Positions 1 through 8,509 of a stretch of 64,000 nucleotides of DNA are shown here, piece by piece; positions within the stretch are counted from its first letter, which is position 1; each line of letters starts with the position of its first letter. The translations under genes and the position numbers were made by a program. Origin of the DNA: Paraburkholderia sp. BCC1884 (GTDB lineage: Bacteria > Pseudomonadota > Gammaproteobacteria > Burkholderiales > Burkholderiaceae); the NCBI RefSeq assembly GCF_900996225.1, contig NZ_CAAJGL010000145.1:248001-312000 (forward strand). Direction: 5' to 3'. The notes beneath the pieces are model-generated. The model was given only the letters and a program-made list of their open reading frames with translations, was not told the origin of the DNA and searched no databases.

Positions 1-574
1 CGGCGCGTTCCTGTTCCGCCAGCGCGGCAAGTGCGTCCGGCGTATCGAGTTCGTAGCTGGAGCCCGCGTGGGTCATCACGCCGCCAACCGTCACGCCGTT
101 CTCGTGGAGAATTCGCCCGACCTCGAGCAGTGTGTCCTGTTCCGGCGTGATGCCCGAGCGGTGTCCGTCCGTGTCGACTTCGATCCAGACCTCGAAGCTC
201 GTGTTGTGCTGGTCGCTGAAAGCCGCGATGGCGGCCGCGGCGGTCGGATTGTCCACCACCAGTTTCAGATCGCAGCCCTGGCGGCGCAAGGCGAGCGCTC
301 GTGGCAGCTTCGAGGGTGCGATGCTGACCGCGTAAAGAATATCGATCACGCCGGCGGCGAAAAACGCCTCGGCCTCCTTCAATGTGGAAACCGTGATGCC
401 GCGTGCGCCAGCGGCGATCTGTGCGCGGACCACGTCGATGCATTTGGTCGTTTTCACATGCGGACGGAAGGCGACGCCGAGGGTGTTCATATGCCCCTGC
501 ATCCGCGCGATGTTTCGCTGCATTCTCGCGATATCGATCAAAGCGGCGGGCGTGTCTATCTGGTCGAGTTTCAT
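1..574 (-). CDS. D-threonine aldolase / alanine racemase N-terminal family enzyme (partial)
   Basis: The reading frame is open to the left edge of the window, so only the first 191 residues are visible. The N-terminus reads MKLDQIDTPAALIDIARMQ and is followed by FRPHVKTTK, the PLP-lysine motif of the DSD1/D-threonine aldolase branch of the alanine racemase-like TIM-barrel family (Lys41 is the expected Schiff-base lysine). Family members cleave D-threonine or dehydrate D-3-hydroxy amino acids in the cytoplasm. The gene begins 4 bp after the stop of the HAD hydrolase gene, so the two are almost certainly co-transcribed. The exact substrate cannot be told from the fragment. Confidence 0.85.
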   Translation of the reverse strand, partial: MKLDQIDTPAALIDIARMQRNIARMQGHMNTLGVAFRPHVKTTKCIDVVRAQIAAGARGITVSTLKEAEAFFAAGVIDILYAVSIAPSKLPRALALRRQGCDLKLVVDNPTAAAAIAAFSDQHNTSFEVWIEVDTDGHRSGITPEQDTLLEVGRILHENGVTVGGVMTHAGSSYELDTPDALAALAEQERA

Positions 575-578
575 GCTG

Positions 579-1256
579 TCACCGGGAAGGGTCGTGCGAT
601 GGGTTCGTGCCGAAGCGGCTGAGCCACGGGATCAGTGCGTCGAGCGTCGGCGCTTCGATCTCGGGCGCTTGCGCGCCGGCCACGCGCGGCAGGCCGATGC
701 GGTTGTGCCAGTAAGTGCGCAGGCCAACGGCGGCGGTGCCGAACATGTCGTAACTGGAGCCTGCCACAAAGGCGGCTTCGTGCGCGCCGACGCCGAGTTC
801 TTCGAGTGCGAGGCGGTAAGGCCGCGGGTCGGGCTTATACACGCCGGCGGCTTCGGCGGTCACGATGGCGTCCCATTGAATCGGCAGAATCCGGGCCGCC
901 CGGGTGCCGAGTTGAATGGAGCAATTGGTGACGACGGCCAGCTTGCAGTGTGGCGCGAGCGTCTGCAAGGCTTCGATGGCGCCTTGCCACGGCTTCAGCG
1001 TCGGCCAGTTCGTTTCGAGTGCGAGCGCGGCGGATTCCGGTAAGCCGACCTCGGCAGCGGCCTCGCGCACCAGTTGTTCGTACGCAATGTACCGGCCGCA
1101 GCCGTAGGTCAGGCGCAGATAGGCGGCGCGCCATGCACGACCCGCCGGTTCGGAACCGGCCGCGTGATTCCAGGCGGTCCACGAATCGAGCAGGGCGGTC
1201 AGGAGGTCGAAAAGGACCGCCTTGGGATAGACGGCTGGGACGGAGGCGGGAGTCAT
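579..1256 (-). CDS. HAD-superfamily hydrolase, haloacid dehalogenase-like
   Basis: This 225-residue protein has the HAD order: motif I at residues 15-22 (LFDLLTAL), motif II VTNCS near 110, motif III KPDPRPY near 140, and an acidic motif IV GSSYDMFGTAAVG near 166. The layout fits 2-haloacid dehalogenase-type HADs, which lack the second Asp of motif I found in phosphatases. Here that position is Leu, so phosphatase activity is doubtful. It is the first gene of a two-gene operon with the D-threonine aldolase-like enzyme. Substrate unknown; a detoxification or side-product role is inference only. Confidence 0.8.
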   Translation of the reverse strand: MTPASVPAVYPKAVLFDLLTALLDSWTAWNHAAGSEPAGRAWRAAYLRLTYGCGRYIAYEQLVREAAAEVGLPESAALALETNWPTLKPWQGAIEALQTLAPHCKLAVVTNCSIQLGTRAARILPIQWDAIVTAEAAGVYKPDPRPYRLALEELGVGAHEAAFVAGSSYDMFGTAAVGLRTYWHNRIGLPRVAGAQAPEIEAPTLDALIPWLSRFGTNPSHDPSR

Positions 1257-1358
1257 GATCGAACCGGCGGTGTGGGTTGCGTCGATTATAGAGTTTGATC
1301 CACTTCCGTTGATTTAATCGAATTGACTCATGGATTCAGTGAGATTGAACCATGCGGT

Positions 1359-2264
1359 TCAGCGCCGCCACGGCGGCAAGGGTCTGAACCTCGCCTGCAG
1401 ATATTGCATGAAATGGCGTGTACGTGCCGGCAAACCGGCGCGCTGATGCGTGAGCGCCGTCACGTTGGCGTCGGGTGCCTTCCAGCCGGGCAGCAGGCGC
1501 ACGAGGCGCCCTTTGGCGATGTCGTCGGCGACATCCCATTCGGAGCGCAGGATCACACCACGGCCTTCGCAGGCCCACTGGCGGATCACATCGCCGTCGT
1601 TACAACTCAGATGCGCGGACACGCGTACGTTGCTACGCGCGCGGCCTTTGCTGAACTGCCAGAGCGAGACGTCTTCATTGTTTTCACGCAGCACGATGCA
1701 GGGCAGCCGGCTCAGTTGCTCCGGTGAGTCCGGTGCGCCCAGACGTTTGACGAGCGAAGGCGCCGCGCAGACAAAGCGCGCATTCGGCGCGATCGCGTAG
1801 CCGACCCGATTGGACAGCGGCAATTCGCCGATATGCACGATGATATCGAAGCGGTTCGTCGTCTCGGTCAAAGGCTGGTCGGATAGCGTGAGCGCGATGT
1901 CCACCTCCGGGTTGTCCTGCTGGAAGTCGGCGACGGCAGGCGCAAGATGGCGGCGCCCGAAACCGAGCGGCGCATTGATCGTGAGCGTGCCGACGAGCCC
2001 GGCCCGACGCAGTTGCAGGTCTTCGAACAAGGCATCGAACTGCTGGACCAGTTCCGCCCCGCGTTCGCACAGGAGCGTGCCTTCTTCGGTAAATTGCAGG
2101 CGGCGCGCCGTGCGGTTCACAAGTTGCGCCCCCAACTTTTTTTCGAGTTGCTGCAGGCGCTGGGTGATCGCCGAGGGCGAGAGTCCGAGCTTGCGCGCAG
2201 CGGCAATCAGGCTGCCGCTTTCGCGAATGGTCAGCAGGAAGCGGATATCGGCTGAGTCGTTCAT
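1359..2264 (-). CDS. LysR-family transcriptional regulator
   Basis: The predicted protein is 301 residues. An N-terminal winged helix-turn-helix (residues about 5-65, IRFLLTIRESGSLIAAARKL then PSAITQRLQQLEKKLG) precedes a periplasmic-binding-protein-like effector domain that starts with GTLTINAPLGFGRRHLAPAV. This resembles the CrgA/DsdC-like branch. An upstream in-frame ATG at 2315 would add 17 residues of poorly conserved sequence; the internal MNDSADIRF start fits LysR family spacing better. It lies upstream of and parallel to the HAD gene with a 102-bp gap, so it may regulate that pair, but no operator was recognised. Confidence 0.85.
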   Translation of the reverse strand: MNDSADIRFLLTIRESGSLIAAARKLGLSPSAITQRLQQLEKKLGAQLVNRTARRLQFTEEGTLLCERGAELVQQFDALFEDLQLRRAGLVGTLTINAPLGFGRRHLAPAVADFQQDNPEVDIALTLSDQPLTETTNRFDIIVHIGELPLSNRVGYAIAPNARFVCAAPSLVKRLGAPDSPEQLSRLPCIVLRENNEDVSLWQFSKGRARSNVRVSAHLSCNDGDVIRQWACEGRGVILRSEWDVADDIAKGRLVRLLPGWKAPDANVTALTHQRAGLPARTRHFMQYLQARFRPLPPWRR

Positions 2265-2475
2265 GTCGGCAGGATGTGAGGGCTCGAAGCGTGGCAGCTT
2301 AAAGTGTTTGGCCACGAGCTTCCACTACGATGTGGCGCGGTCGGTGAAAGGTAGAATGGCATGGCCGTAACACAGTAGACAGTTGGGGCCGCTAGAGTAC
2401 GCGTTCAAGCCAGGCGGTGCGGGCAGTAGCGGCCTTGCATCGAATCGTTAGCTTTATCCATGGAAGAAAAGTGTC

Positions 2476-3534
2476 ATGCCGTTGCCCCAGGAGACCCCCG
2501 TCACGTCGAAACAGGCCATTTTTCTGCATGCCGGCTGGCGTAGCGCGGGCACGTGGATCTGGTCGCGTCTGCGCGCGCTCGACTCGGTCACCGGCTTCTA
2601 CGAGCCGCTTAGCAACGTGCTCGCCGACCTGAGTCTGGCCGACGTGTCGGCGTCGCGTCCCACGCTGACCTCGGGCCATCCACCGCTCGCCAAGCCATAT
2701 TTCGACGAATACCGGCCGTTCCTGCAAGACAGCGCGCGCGGGGTCAGCGGATATGGAAGACGTTTCAGCATCGACCGTTTCGCCAGCACGCCGGATGCGG
2801 AATTTCCCGCGTTGCAGGCGTATTTGCGCAATCTGTGCGAACGCACCACCGGGCAAGGGCGCGTGCCGGTCCTCAAATTTTGCCGCTCGTCGGGACGGCT
2901 GCCGTGGCTGAGGCAAGCCTTCCCTCAGGCCACGCACGTGGGTCTGTTGCGCAATCCCGCTTCTCAATTCGCTTCGGGATGGCTACTGAGCCAGCAATGG
3001 AGCAACCCGTTTTTCGTCGCCGCGCCGTTTCGCGTGCTGGGTTTGAATCAGGCGGACCCTTTGGTCAGGCAGGCCGTTGAGCTCTGCGGCGTGAGTTTGC
3101 CGCCGGTGCCGGTGACGTCGGAAGACGCCTACGCGATGGCGTGCGAGCACTACGCGCGCACGGCCGAGGGCAACAACGCCTATCGGGCCTTCCTTGCGTT
3201 GTGGATTCTCTGTGCATGGCGCATGGCCGAGGGTATCGACCTGCTGATCGACGTCGATCAGTTGGGCCAGTCGCGCGACTATGCGGCTGGCGTGCGCGGA
3301 CAGTTCGAGACTGCGAACAGCGTGTCACCCGATTTCAGCAGCGCCCGCGATCTGGTCGAGGAAACGCGTCGGAGCGCGGCGCGCATGAACGGCATCGACG
3401 GCCGCTCGATGCGCGCCGTGCACTCGGCGGCGCTCAAATTCCTCAAGACTCACCCGAGCGCGGACGCCGCATTTGTCGAACGGGTCCGCGAAAAGATGGT
3501 GCTCGCCAATGAACTGACCGAGCAGTGGCGCTGA
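2476..3534 (+). CDS. Sulfotransferase-like protein
   Basis: This 352-residue protein starts with a P-loop-like strand-loop-helix, AIFLHAGWRSAGTWIWSRLR (residues 14-33), followed by FYEPLSN. That resembles the 5-prime phosphosulfate-binding loop of PAPS-dependent sulfotransferases (usual form PRSGTTWL, then EP). A second motif, GLLRNPASQFASGW near residue 156, resembles the 3-prime-phosphate-binding segment (RNPxxxxxS). No signal peptide or membrane segment is evident. The start is the first ATG after a weak GGAAG. The glycine-rich loop is degenerate compared with well-studied members, so PAPS use is not assured. It stands alone between a LysR gene and a convergent MFS gene. Confidence 0.55.
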   Translation: MPLPQETPVTSKQAIFLHAGWRSAGTWIWSRLRALDSVTGFYEPLSNVLADLSLADVSASRPTLTSGHPPLAKPYFDEYRPFLQDSARGVSGYGRRFSIDRFASTPDAEFPALQAYLRNLCERTTGQGRVPVLKFCRSSGRLPWLRQAFPQATHVGLLRNPASQFASGWLLSQQWSNPFFVAAPFRVLGLNQADPLVRQAVELCGVSLPPVPVTSEDAYAMACEHYARTAEGNNAYRAFLALWILCAWRMAEGIDLLIDVDQLGQSRDYAAGVRGQFETANSVSPDFSSARDLVEETRRSAARMNGIDGRSMRAVHSAALKFLKTHPSADAAFVERVREKMVLANELTEQWR

Positions 3535-3537
3535 GCG

Positions 3538-4947
3538 TCAGGCAAGCGCCTTCTTTCCTTCGGCGATGGTCTCCGCCCTCAGCAACTCGTAGCTCTGTTT
3601 ATCGATCGGCACGGCGTCGCGCTCGCCCAGATCGCTCAGCCTGACGCGGAAGTTCTCGCGCGCAGTCCATGCCGTCGCCGCCGCAATGATCGTGACGCCA
3701 AACGTAATCGCGCCGATGAGGAGCGGCACGTCGTGCGATCCGGGCGGCGCGACGTAGGCGAACAGCGCGGGCATGAGTGCCGTGATGGTGGTGCCGATGT
3801 TCTGGCCGATCGCCATCGCCGAGACACGTGAGCGAGTCGGGAACAGTTCGGGGTAGAAGCTCGGGAAAATGGCGTTATAGCCTTGATAGATGATGCCCCA
3901 CATCAGGATCGACATCACGATCGCGAGCGGCACATTGCGAATGCTGATCGCGTAGAGGTAACCGAACGAGAGCAAGCCCGCCCCGAGCGCGCCGACGATG
4001 ATCGGCAGGCGCCGTCCGATGCGATCGGACAGATTACCCACGTACGGAATCACCAGCACCGCGACGATATTGCCGATCACCGGAATCCATAGGTAAACGC
4101 TTTTGGAAAAGCCGATGCCGTACGACGGCTGGACTGCATAGGCCGCGCCGAAAATCGTCGCGACCACGGGAATCACGTTCATCAGCGAACAGAGGACCAC
4201 CCGCACCATATCCGGCCAGTTATAGCGGAAGGCCTCCGCAATCGGCGACTTCGGCACGCCGCCGATGGCGTCTTCCTTGGCGAAAGCCGGCGTTTCATGC
4301 ACTTCGCGGCGAATGATGTAGCCCGCTATCAACACCACCGAACTGAGCAAAAACGGAATGCGCCAGCCCCAGGCATTGAAGGCGCTTTCCTCCATGTAGT
4401 ACGCGAGTGGCAGGAACACCGCCGCGGCAAGAATCTGGCCCGCCTGCACGCCTTGCAGGGTGAAGCTCGCGTAGTAGCCGCGTCGGCCGAACGGCGCGTG
4501 CTCGAGAATCATCGAGCTGGCGCCCGAGATTTCACCGGCCACCGCAAAGCCCTGAATCAGCCGCAAGGCGACGAGCAGAGCGGGCGCGAGCAGGCCGACA
4601 TGCTGATACGTGGGCAACAGGCCGACTGCCATCGTCGAGAAACCCATCAGGAACATGCACACCAGCAGGACGTTTTTCCGGCCATGGGTGTCGCCCCAAT
4701 GGCCGAGCACGACTGCGCCGATGGGTCGCGCGACGTAGCCGACGCCATACGTAGCGAGCGACGCGACGATCGCGATCTTTGGATTGCCCGATGGGAAAAA
4801 CAGCTGCGGGAAGATGAGGGCGGCGGCTTGCGCGTAGATGAAAAAATCGTAGTACTCGAGCGCTGAGCCGATCCAGCCGCTGGCAGTGGCTTTGCGAGCC
4901 TGCGAGCGATGGTCCTGCCCGCCTGCCGATGACGGGTTCGTTTCCAT
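3538..4947 (-). CDS. MFS transporter, metabolite:H+ symporter (MHS) type
   Basis: This 469-residue inner-membrane carrier shows MHS/ShiA-ProP hallmarks: ASGWIGSALEYYDFFIYAQA at the N-terminus, GAVVLGHWGDTHGRKN after TM2, RLIQGFAVAGEISGA in TM4, and GNLSDRIGRR in the second half. Such carriers import carboxylates, betaine-like compounds or other small metabolites with protons. The ATG at 4947 is chosen over an upstream one at 5016 because AGGAGA sits 7 bp before it. It converges on the sulfotransferase-like gene with a 3-bp gap. Nothing nearby indicates the substrate. Confidence 0.85.
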   Translation of the reverse strand: METNPSSAGGQDHRSQARKATASGWIGSALEYYDFFIYAQAAALIFPQLFFPSGNPKIAIVASLATYGVGYVARPIGAVVLGHWGDTHGRKNVLLVCMFLMGFSTMAVGLLPTYQHVGLLAPALLVALRLIQGFAVAGEISGASSMILEHAPFGRRGYYASFTLQGVQAGQILAAAVFLPLAYYMEESAFNAWGWRIPFLLSSVVLIAGYIIRREVHETPAFAKEDAIGGVPKSPIAEAFRYNWPDMVRVVLCSLMNVIPVVATIFGAAYAVQPSYGIGFSKSVYLWIPVIGNIVAVLVIPYVGNLSDRIGRRLPIIVGALGAGLLSFGYLYAISIRNVPLAIVMSILMWGIIYQGYNAIFPSFYPELFPTRSRVSAMAIGQNIGTTITALMPALFAYVAPPGSHDVPLLIGAITFGVTIIAAATAWTARENFRVRLSDLGERDAVPIDKQSYELLRAETIAEGKKALA

Positions 4948-5138
4948 GTCGTCTCCTGAGCCGAAGTTCTTTCGATCAGCGTCTACCGCTGGACCATTGG
5001 CGTCCTGATTGCGCAACTATGCAAGCCAGGACTTTCCTGGGACGATTGGCTCGAAGTCTGGAGGCGACGCTGGAACGGCGGCGCTGACGCGGCGATCTGG
5101 TCGGCGAGAACGCCGATCCCGACGGGCGCGCGGGGGAG

Positions 5139-5173
5139 AAAAAAAGCAGCGCGGCAGTGCAGACCGCGCTGCT
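5139..5173 (-). terminator. Rho-independent terminator of the collagen-like gene
   Basis: A perfect 10-bp stem (AGCAGCGCGG/CCGCGCTGCT) with a 9-nt loop is followed on the minus strand by seven T residues, 17 bp past the stop codon of the glycine-rich lipoprotein gene. Confidence 0.9.
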
Positions 5174-5190
5174 GCTTCGCACGACTCGCG

Positions 5191-6492
5191 TTATTTCTTC
5201 GCGATGCCGCCCAGCAGTCCGCCGACGGCGCCCGTCACCGGCGCCAGCAAACCGCCGACTGCGCCGGTGCCGCCGGACGTCCCCGACATGCCGGCTGCGC
5301 CGCTGGTCGAGCCGCCCGAGGTCGCCGAGGGCTTGCCCGACGTGCTGGAGCCGGCCGCCGTCGTCACGCTGCCCAGCGTGCCGGTGACGCTGGCGACGAG
5401 TCCATTGATTGGCGAGCTCAGGGCGTTGTTGCCGCCGGTGGCGCCGCTGAGCGAGCCCGTCACACTCGAAGTCAGCGCCGTCACCGGGTTGCCGGCTCCG
5501 AGCGCGCCCGTGGCCGAACTGACGCTCGCCAGCGGCGCCGCGATGCCGCCACCGCCCGTCAACAAGCCGCCGGCCGATACCACGGTCTTGCCGGTGTCGG
5601 ACACGACGCTGCCGAGTCCCCCGCTCACGGCGTTGCCGCCGCCGCTGGTGGCAACCAGGCTGCCGGTCTTCTCGAGACCGCCGCCGAGCGTGCCCAGCAC
5701 GCCATTGACCGGCGCGCCGATACCTGTGGTGGTGCCGACCGCCTGTGTGGTCTGCACCAGCACGGATTCGATCGGCTGGATCGACGCGCTCGCCTGGCTC
5801 GTGACCTGCTGAACCGGCCCCGTGCTCAGCGCGGTGGTCAGAAGGGTGCCGCCATTCGTCACGGTGCCGCCGAGTGTCACGACGGCGCCGCCGACTGGCA
5901 TGGTGAACACGCCCAACGGCGCAAGCGCGCCATTACCGAGACTGCCGACGAGGACGCCGGTATCGGTGACGGCAGCGCCTACATCACGCACGGCGCCCCC
6001 CGCGCTGGCGGCCGTGATGCCGACGCCGTTGCTGCCCGTTCCGAGTTGCCCCAGTCCGAGCGACACGCCGGTTCCCAGCGTGGACACCGCGGCGCCCACG
6101 TTCTGGACGATGCCCGCGGCGGCCTGCGTCGTGGCCGGGCTCACACCCGGCAAGGTCTGCGAGCCAACCAGCGTGCCCGCACCCGTGACGGTGTTGCCCA
6201 CATCGGTGACGACGTTGCCGGAATTGGCGACGGTCTGGCTCAGCGCGTTCGGTGTTGTAGTTGTGGCGCCCGACGTGCCGCCGCTCACGCTGCCCGTGCC
6301 GCCACCGCCGGTTGTGCCGGTGGCGCCGTCGCCCGACGCCAGCGCGCCGTTGCCACTGCCACCACCGCCGCCGCCGCCCGTGCCGGAACTGAGCGCGCCT
6401 GAGCCGCCGCACCCGCCAAGAGAAAGGATCGCGGCCACGGCGGCCGCGATCAAGCTGGTACGCAACGTACCATGGGTCGTTTGAATCGTCAT
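5191..6492 (-). CDS. Glycine-rich collagen-like lipoprotein
   Basis: This 433-residue low-complexity protein has an N-terminal signal ending in a lipobox (ILSLGGC), then poly-Gly/Ser and irregular repeats of about 30 residues built on patterns such as VxDVGxxVTxxGxLVGS, rich in Gly, Val, Thr, Ser and Ala. It ends in GAVGGLLGGIAKK. Comparable proteins in Burkholderiaceae are annotated as collagen-like repeat proteins. The signal sequence suggests an outer-membrane or surface lipoprotein. The ATG at 6492 is preferred over 6510 because GAGGGC precedes it. It is monocistronic with its own terminator. Function unknown; a surface or matrix role is inference. Confidence 0.75.
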   Translation of the reverse strand: MTIQTTHGTLRTSLIAAAVAAILSLGGCGGSGALSSGTGGGGGGGSGNGALASGDGATGTTGGGGTGSVSGGTSGATTTTPNALSQTVANSGNVVTDVGNTVTGAGTLVGSQTLPGVSPATTQAAAGIVQNVGAAVSTLGTGVSLGLGQLGTGSNGVGITAASAGGAVRDVGAAVTDTGVLVGSLGNGALAPLGVFTMPVGGAVVTLGGTVTNGGTLLTTALSTGPVQQVTSQASASIQPIESVLVQTTQAVGTTTGIGAPVNGVLGTLGGGLEKTGSLVATSGGGNAVSGGLGSVVSDTGKTVVSAGGLLTGGGGIAAPLASVSSATGALGAGNPVTALTSSVTGSLSGATGGNNALSSPINGLVASVTGTLGSVTTAAGSSTSGKPSATSGGSTSGAAGMSGTSGGTGAVGGLLAPVTGAVGGLLGGIAKK

Positions 6493-6942
6493 GCTGCCCT
6501 CGGCTCTCATGTGTCGTTATAAAGGTGCTGATTTTTTCAGCACCTGAGTGCGTCAACGGCACATGAGAAAAGAAATTGAGGCGGGTTTTCCCGCGCTTTC
6601 AGGGTTGATGAAATTCGAGCCGGAACGCTGACGTTGGTTTTAGAAAGCGCGCCAATCAATGCGCTTTAGCCGATTTTATTCGTTCATACGTGTGAATGAA
6701 TCGACTGGAAGAAGGGCATTCTGAGGGCCTGCCGCCGGCCGCGGGGAAGTTGAAACTTTCAAATCGACACCCATGACAGTTGCCACGCAAAAAACAGTAC
6801 AGTGCGGCGCGGTTTTATCCCGCTGTATCGGGAGTCTGATTGCCGCCGTCGATACAGTTGGCGGGTCCCGGCGCAGTCCGATCCTGTTGTCCGCCATCTG
6901 GCGACGTCGCGCCGCGCTCTATCCCGAACCCGAGGTCAGAAC
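6493..6942. other. Divergent intergenic region, collagen-like gene / mmsA
   Basis: No gene is supported here. The region is AT-richer than its flanks and must hold the promoters of both divergent genes. Near mmsA lie CTGTATCG (6823-6830) and its inverted partner CGATACAG (6850-6857), plus ACAGTACAGT at 6794-6803, which could be regulator half-sites. Confidence 0.5.
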
Positions 6943-8466
6943 ATGAATGCAGTGAATGAACAAGGCAGCCTGTCGGTGCAACAGTTAGGCCACTACATCG
7001 GCGGCGCGGCAGTTGCGCCGACCAGTGGCCGCTTCAAGGACGTGTTCAATCCCGCCACCGGCGAGATCACGGGCTCGGTCGCGCTCGCCTCGGTCGAGGA
7101 AGTGGATGCGGCAGTCAAGGCCGCGAAGGCCGCCTTTCCCGCGTGGAGCGAAACCGCGCCGATCAAGCGCGCCCGCATTCTGTTCAAGTTCAAGGAACTG
7201 CTCAACCAGCACCACGACGAACTCGCGATGCTGATCACGCGTGAACACGGCAAGGTTTTCACCGATGCGCAAGGGGAAGTGGTGCGCGGCATCGAAGTGG
7301 TGGAGTTCGCGTGCGGCATTCCGAATTTGCTGAAGACCGATTTCACCGATCAGATCGGCGGCGGGATCGACAACTGGAATCTGCGTCAGGCACTGGGCGT
7401 GGTCGCGGGTATCACGCCGTTCAACTTCCCGGTGATGGTGCCGATGTGGATGTTCCCGGTCGCGCTGGCTTGCGGCAACACGTTCGTGCTCAAGCCGTCG
7501 GAGCGTGATCCGTCGGCGTCGCTGCGTCTTGCCGAACTGCTCAAGGAAGCGGGGCTGCCCGACGGCGTGTTCAACGTCGTGAACGGCGACAAGGTGGCGG
7601 TCGACGCGCTGATCGAACATCCCGACGTGGCGGCGTTGTCGTTCGTCGGCTCCACGCCGATCGCCGAATACATTCACACGGAAGCCGCCAAACGCGGCAA
7701 GCGCGTGCAGGCGCTCGGCGGCGCGAAGAACCATCTGGTGGTGATGCCCGACGCCGATCTGGATCAGGCCGTCGACGCGCTGATCGGCGCGGCCTACGGT
7801 TCGGCCGGCGAGCGTTGCATGGCGATTTCGGTGGCGGTGGCGGTGGGCAACGTGGCCGATCGGCTGATCGAGAAACTGGTGCCGCGCGTCCAGTCGCTCG
7901 TCATCAGGAACGGCGAACACCTCGACGCTGAAATGGGACCGTTGGTGAGCGCCGAACATAAGGCCAAGGTGACGGGTTACATCGCATCGGGCGAGGCACA
8001 AGGCGCAAAGCTGATCGTCGATGGTCGCGTGCATCCGGTGGTGAACGAAGCGGGTTTCTTTATCGGCGGCACGCTGTTCGATCATGTCGGTACGGACATG
8101 AAAATCTACCAGGAAGAGATTTTTGGCCCGGTGCTGGCGGTGGTGCGCGTGCCTGATTTCGCGAGCGCGGTGGAGTTGATCAACGCGCACGAGTTCGGCA
8201 ACGGCGTGTCGCTTTTCACGTCGGACGGCGGCGTGGCGCGCGCGTTCGGCCGGCAGATTCAGGTGGGCATGGTCGGCATCAACGTGCCGATTCCGGTGCC
8301 GATGGCGTGGCACTCGTTCGGCGGCTGGAAGCGTTCGCTATTTGGCGACCACCACGCTTACGGCGAAGAGGGCGTGCGCTTCTACACGCGCTACAAGAGC
8401 ATCATGCAGCGCTGGCCGGATAGCATCGCGAAGGGCGCTGAATTCACGATGCCGGTTGCCAGATAG
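6943..8466 (+). CDS. mmsA: Methylmalonate-semialdehyde dehydrogenase (CoA-acylating)
   Basis: This 507-residue protein of the aldehyde dehydrogenase superfamily matches MMSDH: GITPFNFPVMVPMWMFPVAL, ALGGAKNHLVVMPDAD, and the catalytic cysteine motif GERCMAISVAVAVG near residue 290. The enzyme converts (S)-methylmalonate semialdehyde or malonate semialdehyde plus CoA and NAD+ to propionyl-CoA or acetyl-CoA in valine, inositol or beta-alanine breakdown. The ATG at 6943 follows GAGGTCAGAAC; the longer upstream frame lacks the conserved start. No mmsB or other valine genes adjoin this copy, unlike the second copy at 45.2 kb. Confidence 0.93.
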   Translation: MNAVNEQGSLSVQQLGHYIGGAAVAPTSGRFKDVFNPATGEITGSVALASVEEVDAAVKAAKAAFPAWSETAPIKRARILFKFKELLNQHHDELAMLITREHGKVFTDAQGEVVRGIEVVEFACGIPNLLKTDFTDQIGGGIDNWNLRQALGVVAGITPFNFPVMVPMWMFPVALACGNTFVLKPSERDPSASLRLAELLKEAGLPDGVFNVVNGDKVAVDALIEHPDVAALSFVGSTPIAEYIHTEAAKRGKRVQALGGAKNHLVVMPDADLDQAVDALIGAAYGSAGERCMAISVAVAVGNVADRLIEKLVPRVQSLVIRNGEHLDAEMGPLVSAEHKAKVTGYIASGEAQGAKLIVDGRVHPVVNEAGFFIGGTLFDHVGTDMKIYQEEIFGPVLAVVRVPDFASAVELINAHEFGNGVSLFTSDGGVARAFGRQIQVGMVGINVPIPVPMAWHSFGGWKRSLFGDHHAYGEEGVRFYTRYKSIMQRWPDSIAKGAEFTMPVAR

Positions 8467-8479
8467 GTCGGTTCTGCGT

Positions 8480-8509
8480 TTTGAGTGCGGCGCTGCTGCC
8501 GCACTCAAA
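8480..8509. terminator. Bidirectional terminator hairpin
   Basis: A perfect 12-bp stem (TTTGAGTGCGGC/GCCGCACTCAAA, loop GCTGCT) sits between the convergent mmsA and MFS genes and overlaps the MFS stop codon. The A/T-rich stem ends suit termination in both directions, though no long T-run follows. Confidence 0.7.

Noticed and set aside
6985..8313. Long minus-strand open frame opposite mmsA (and similar ones opposite the second mmsA and the pentulose kinase)
   Set aside because: His/Arg-rich translations without domains, fully antisense to well-supported genes; typical of high-GC shadow frames.
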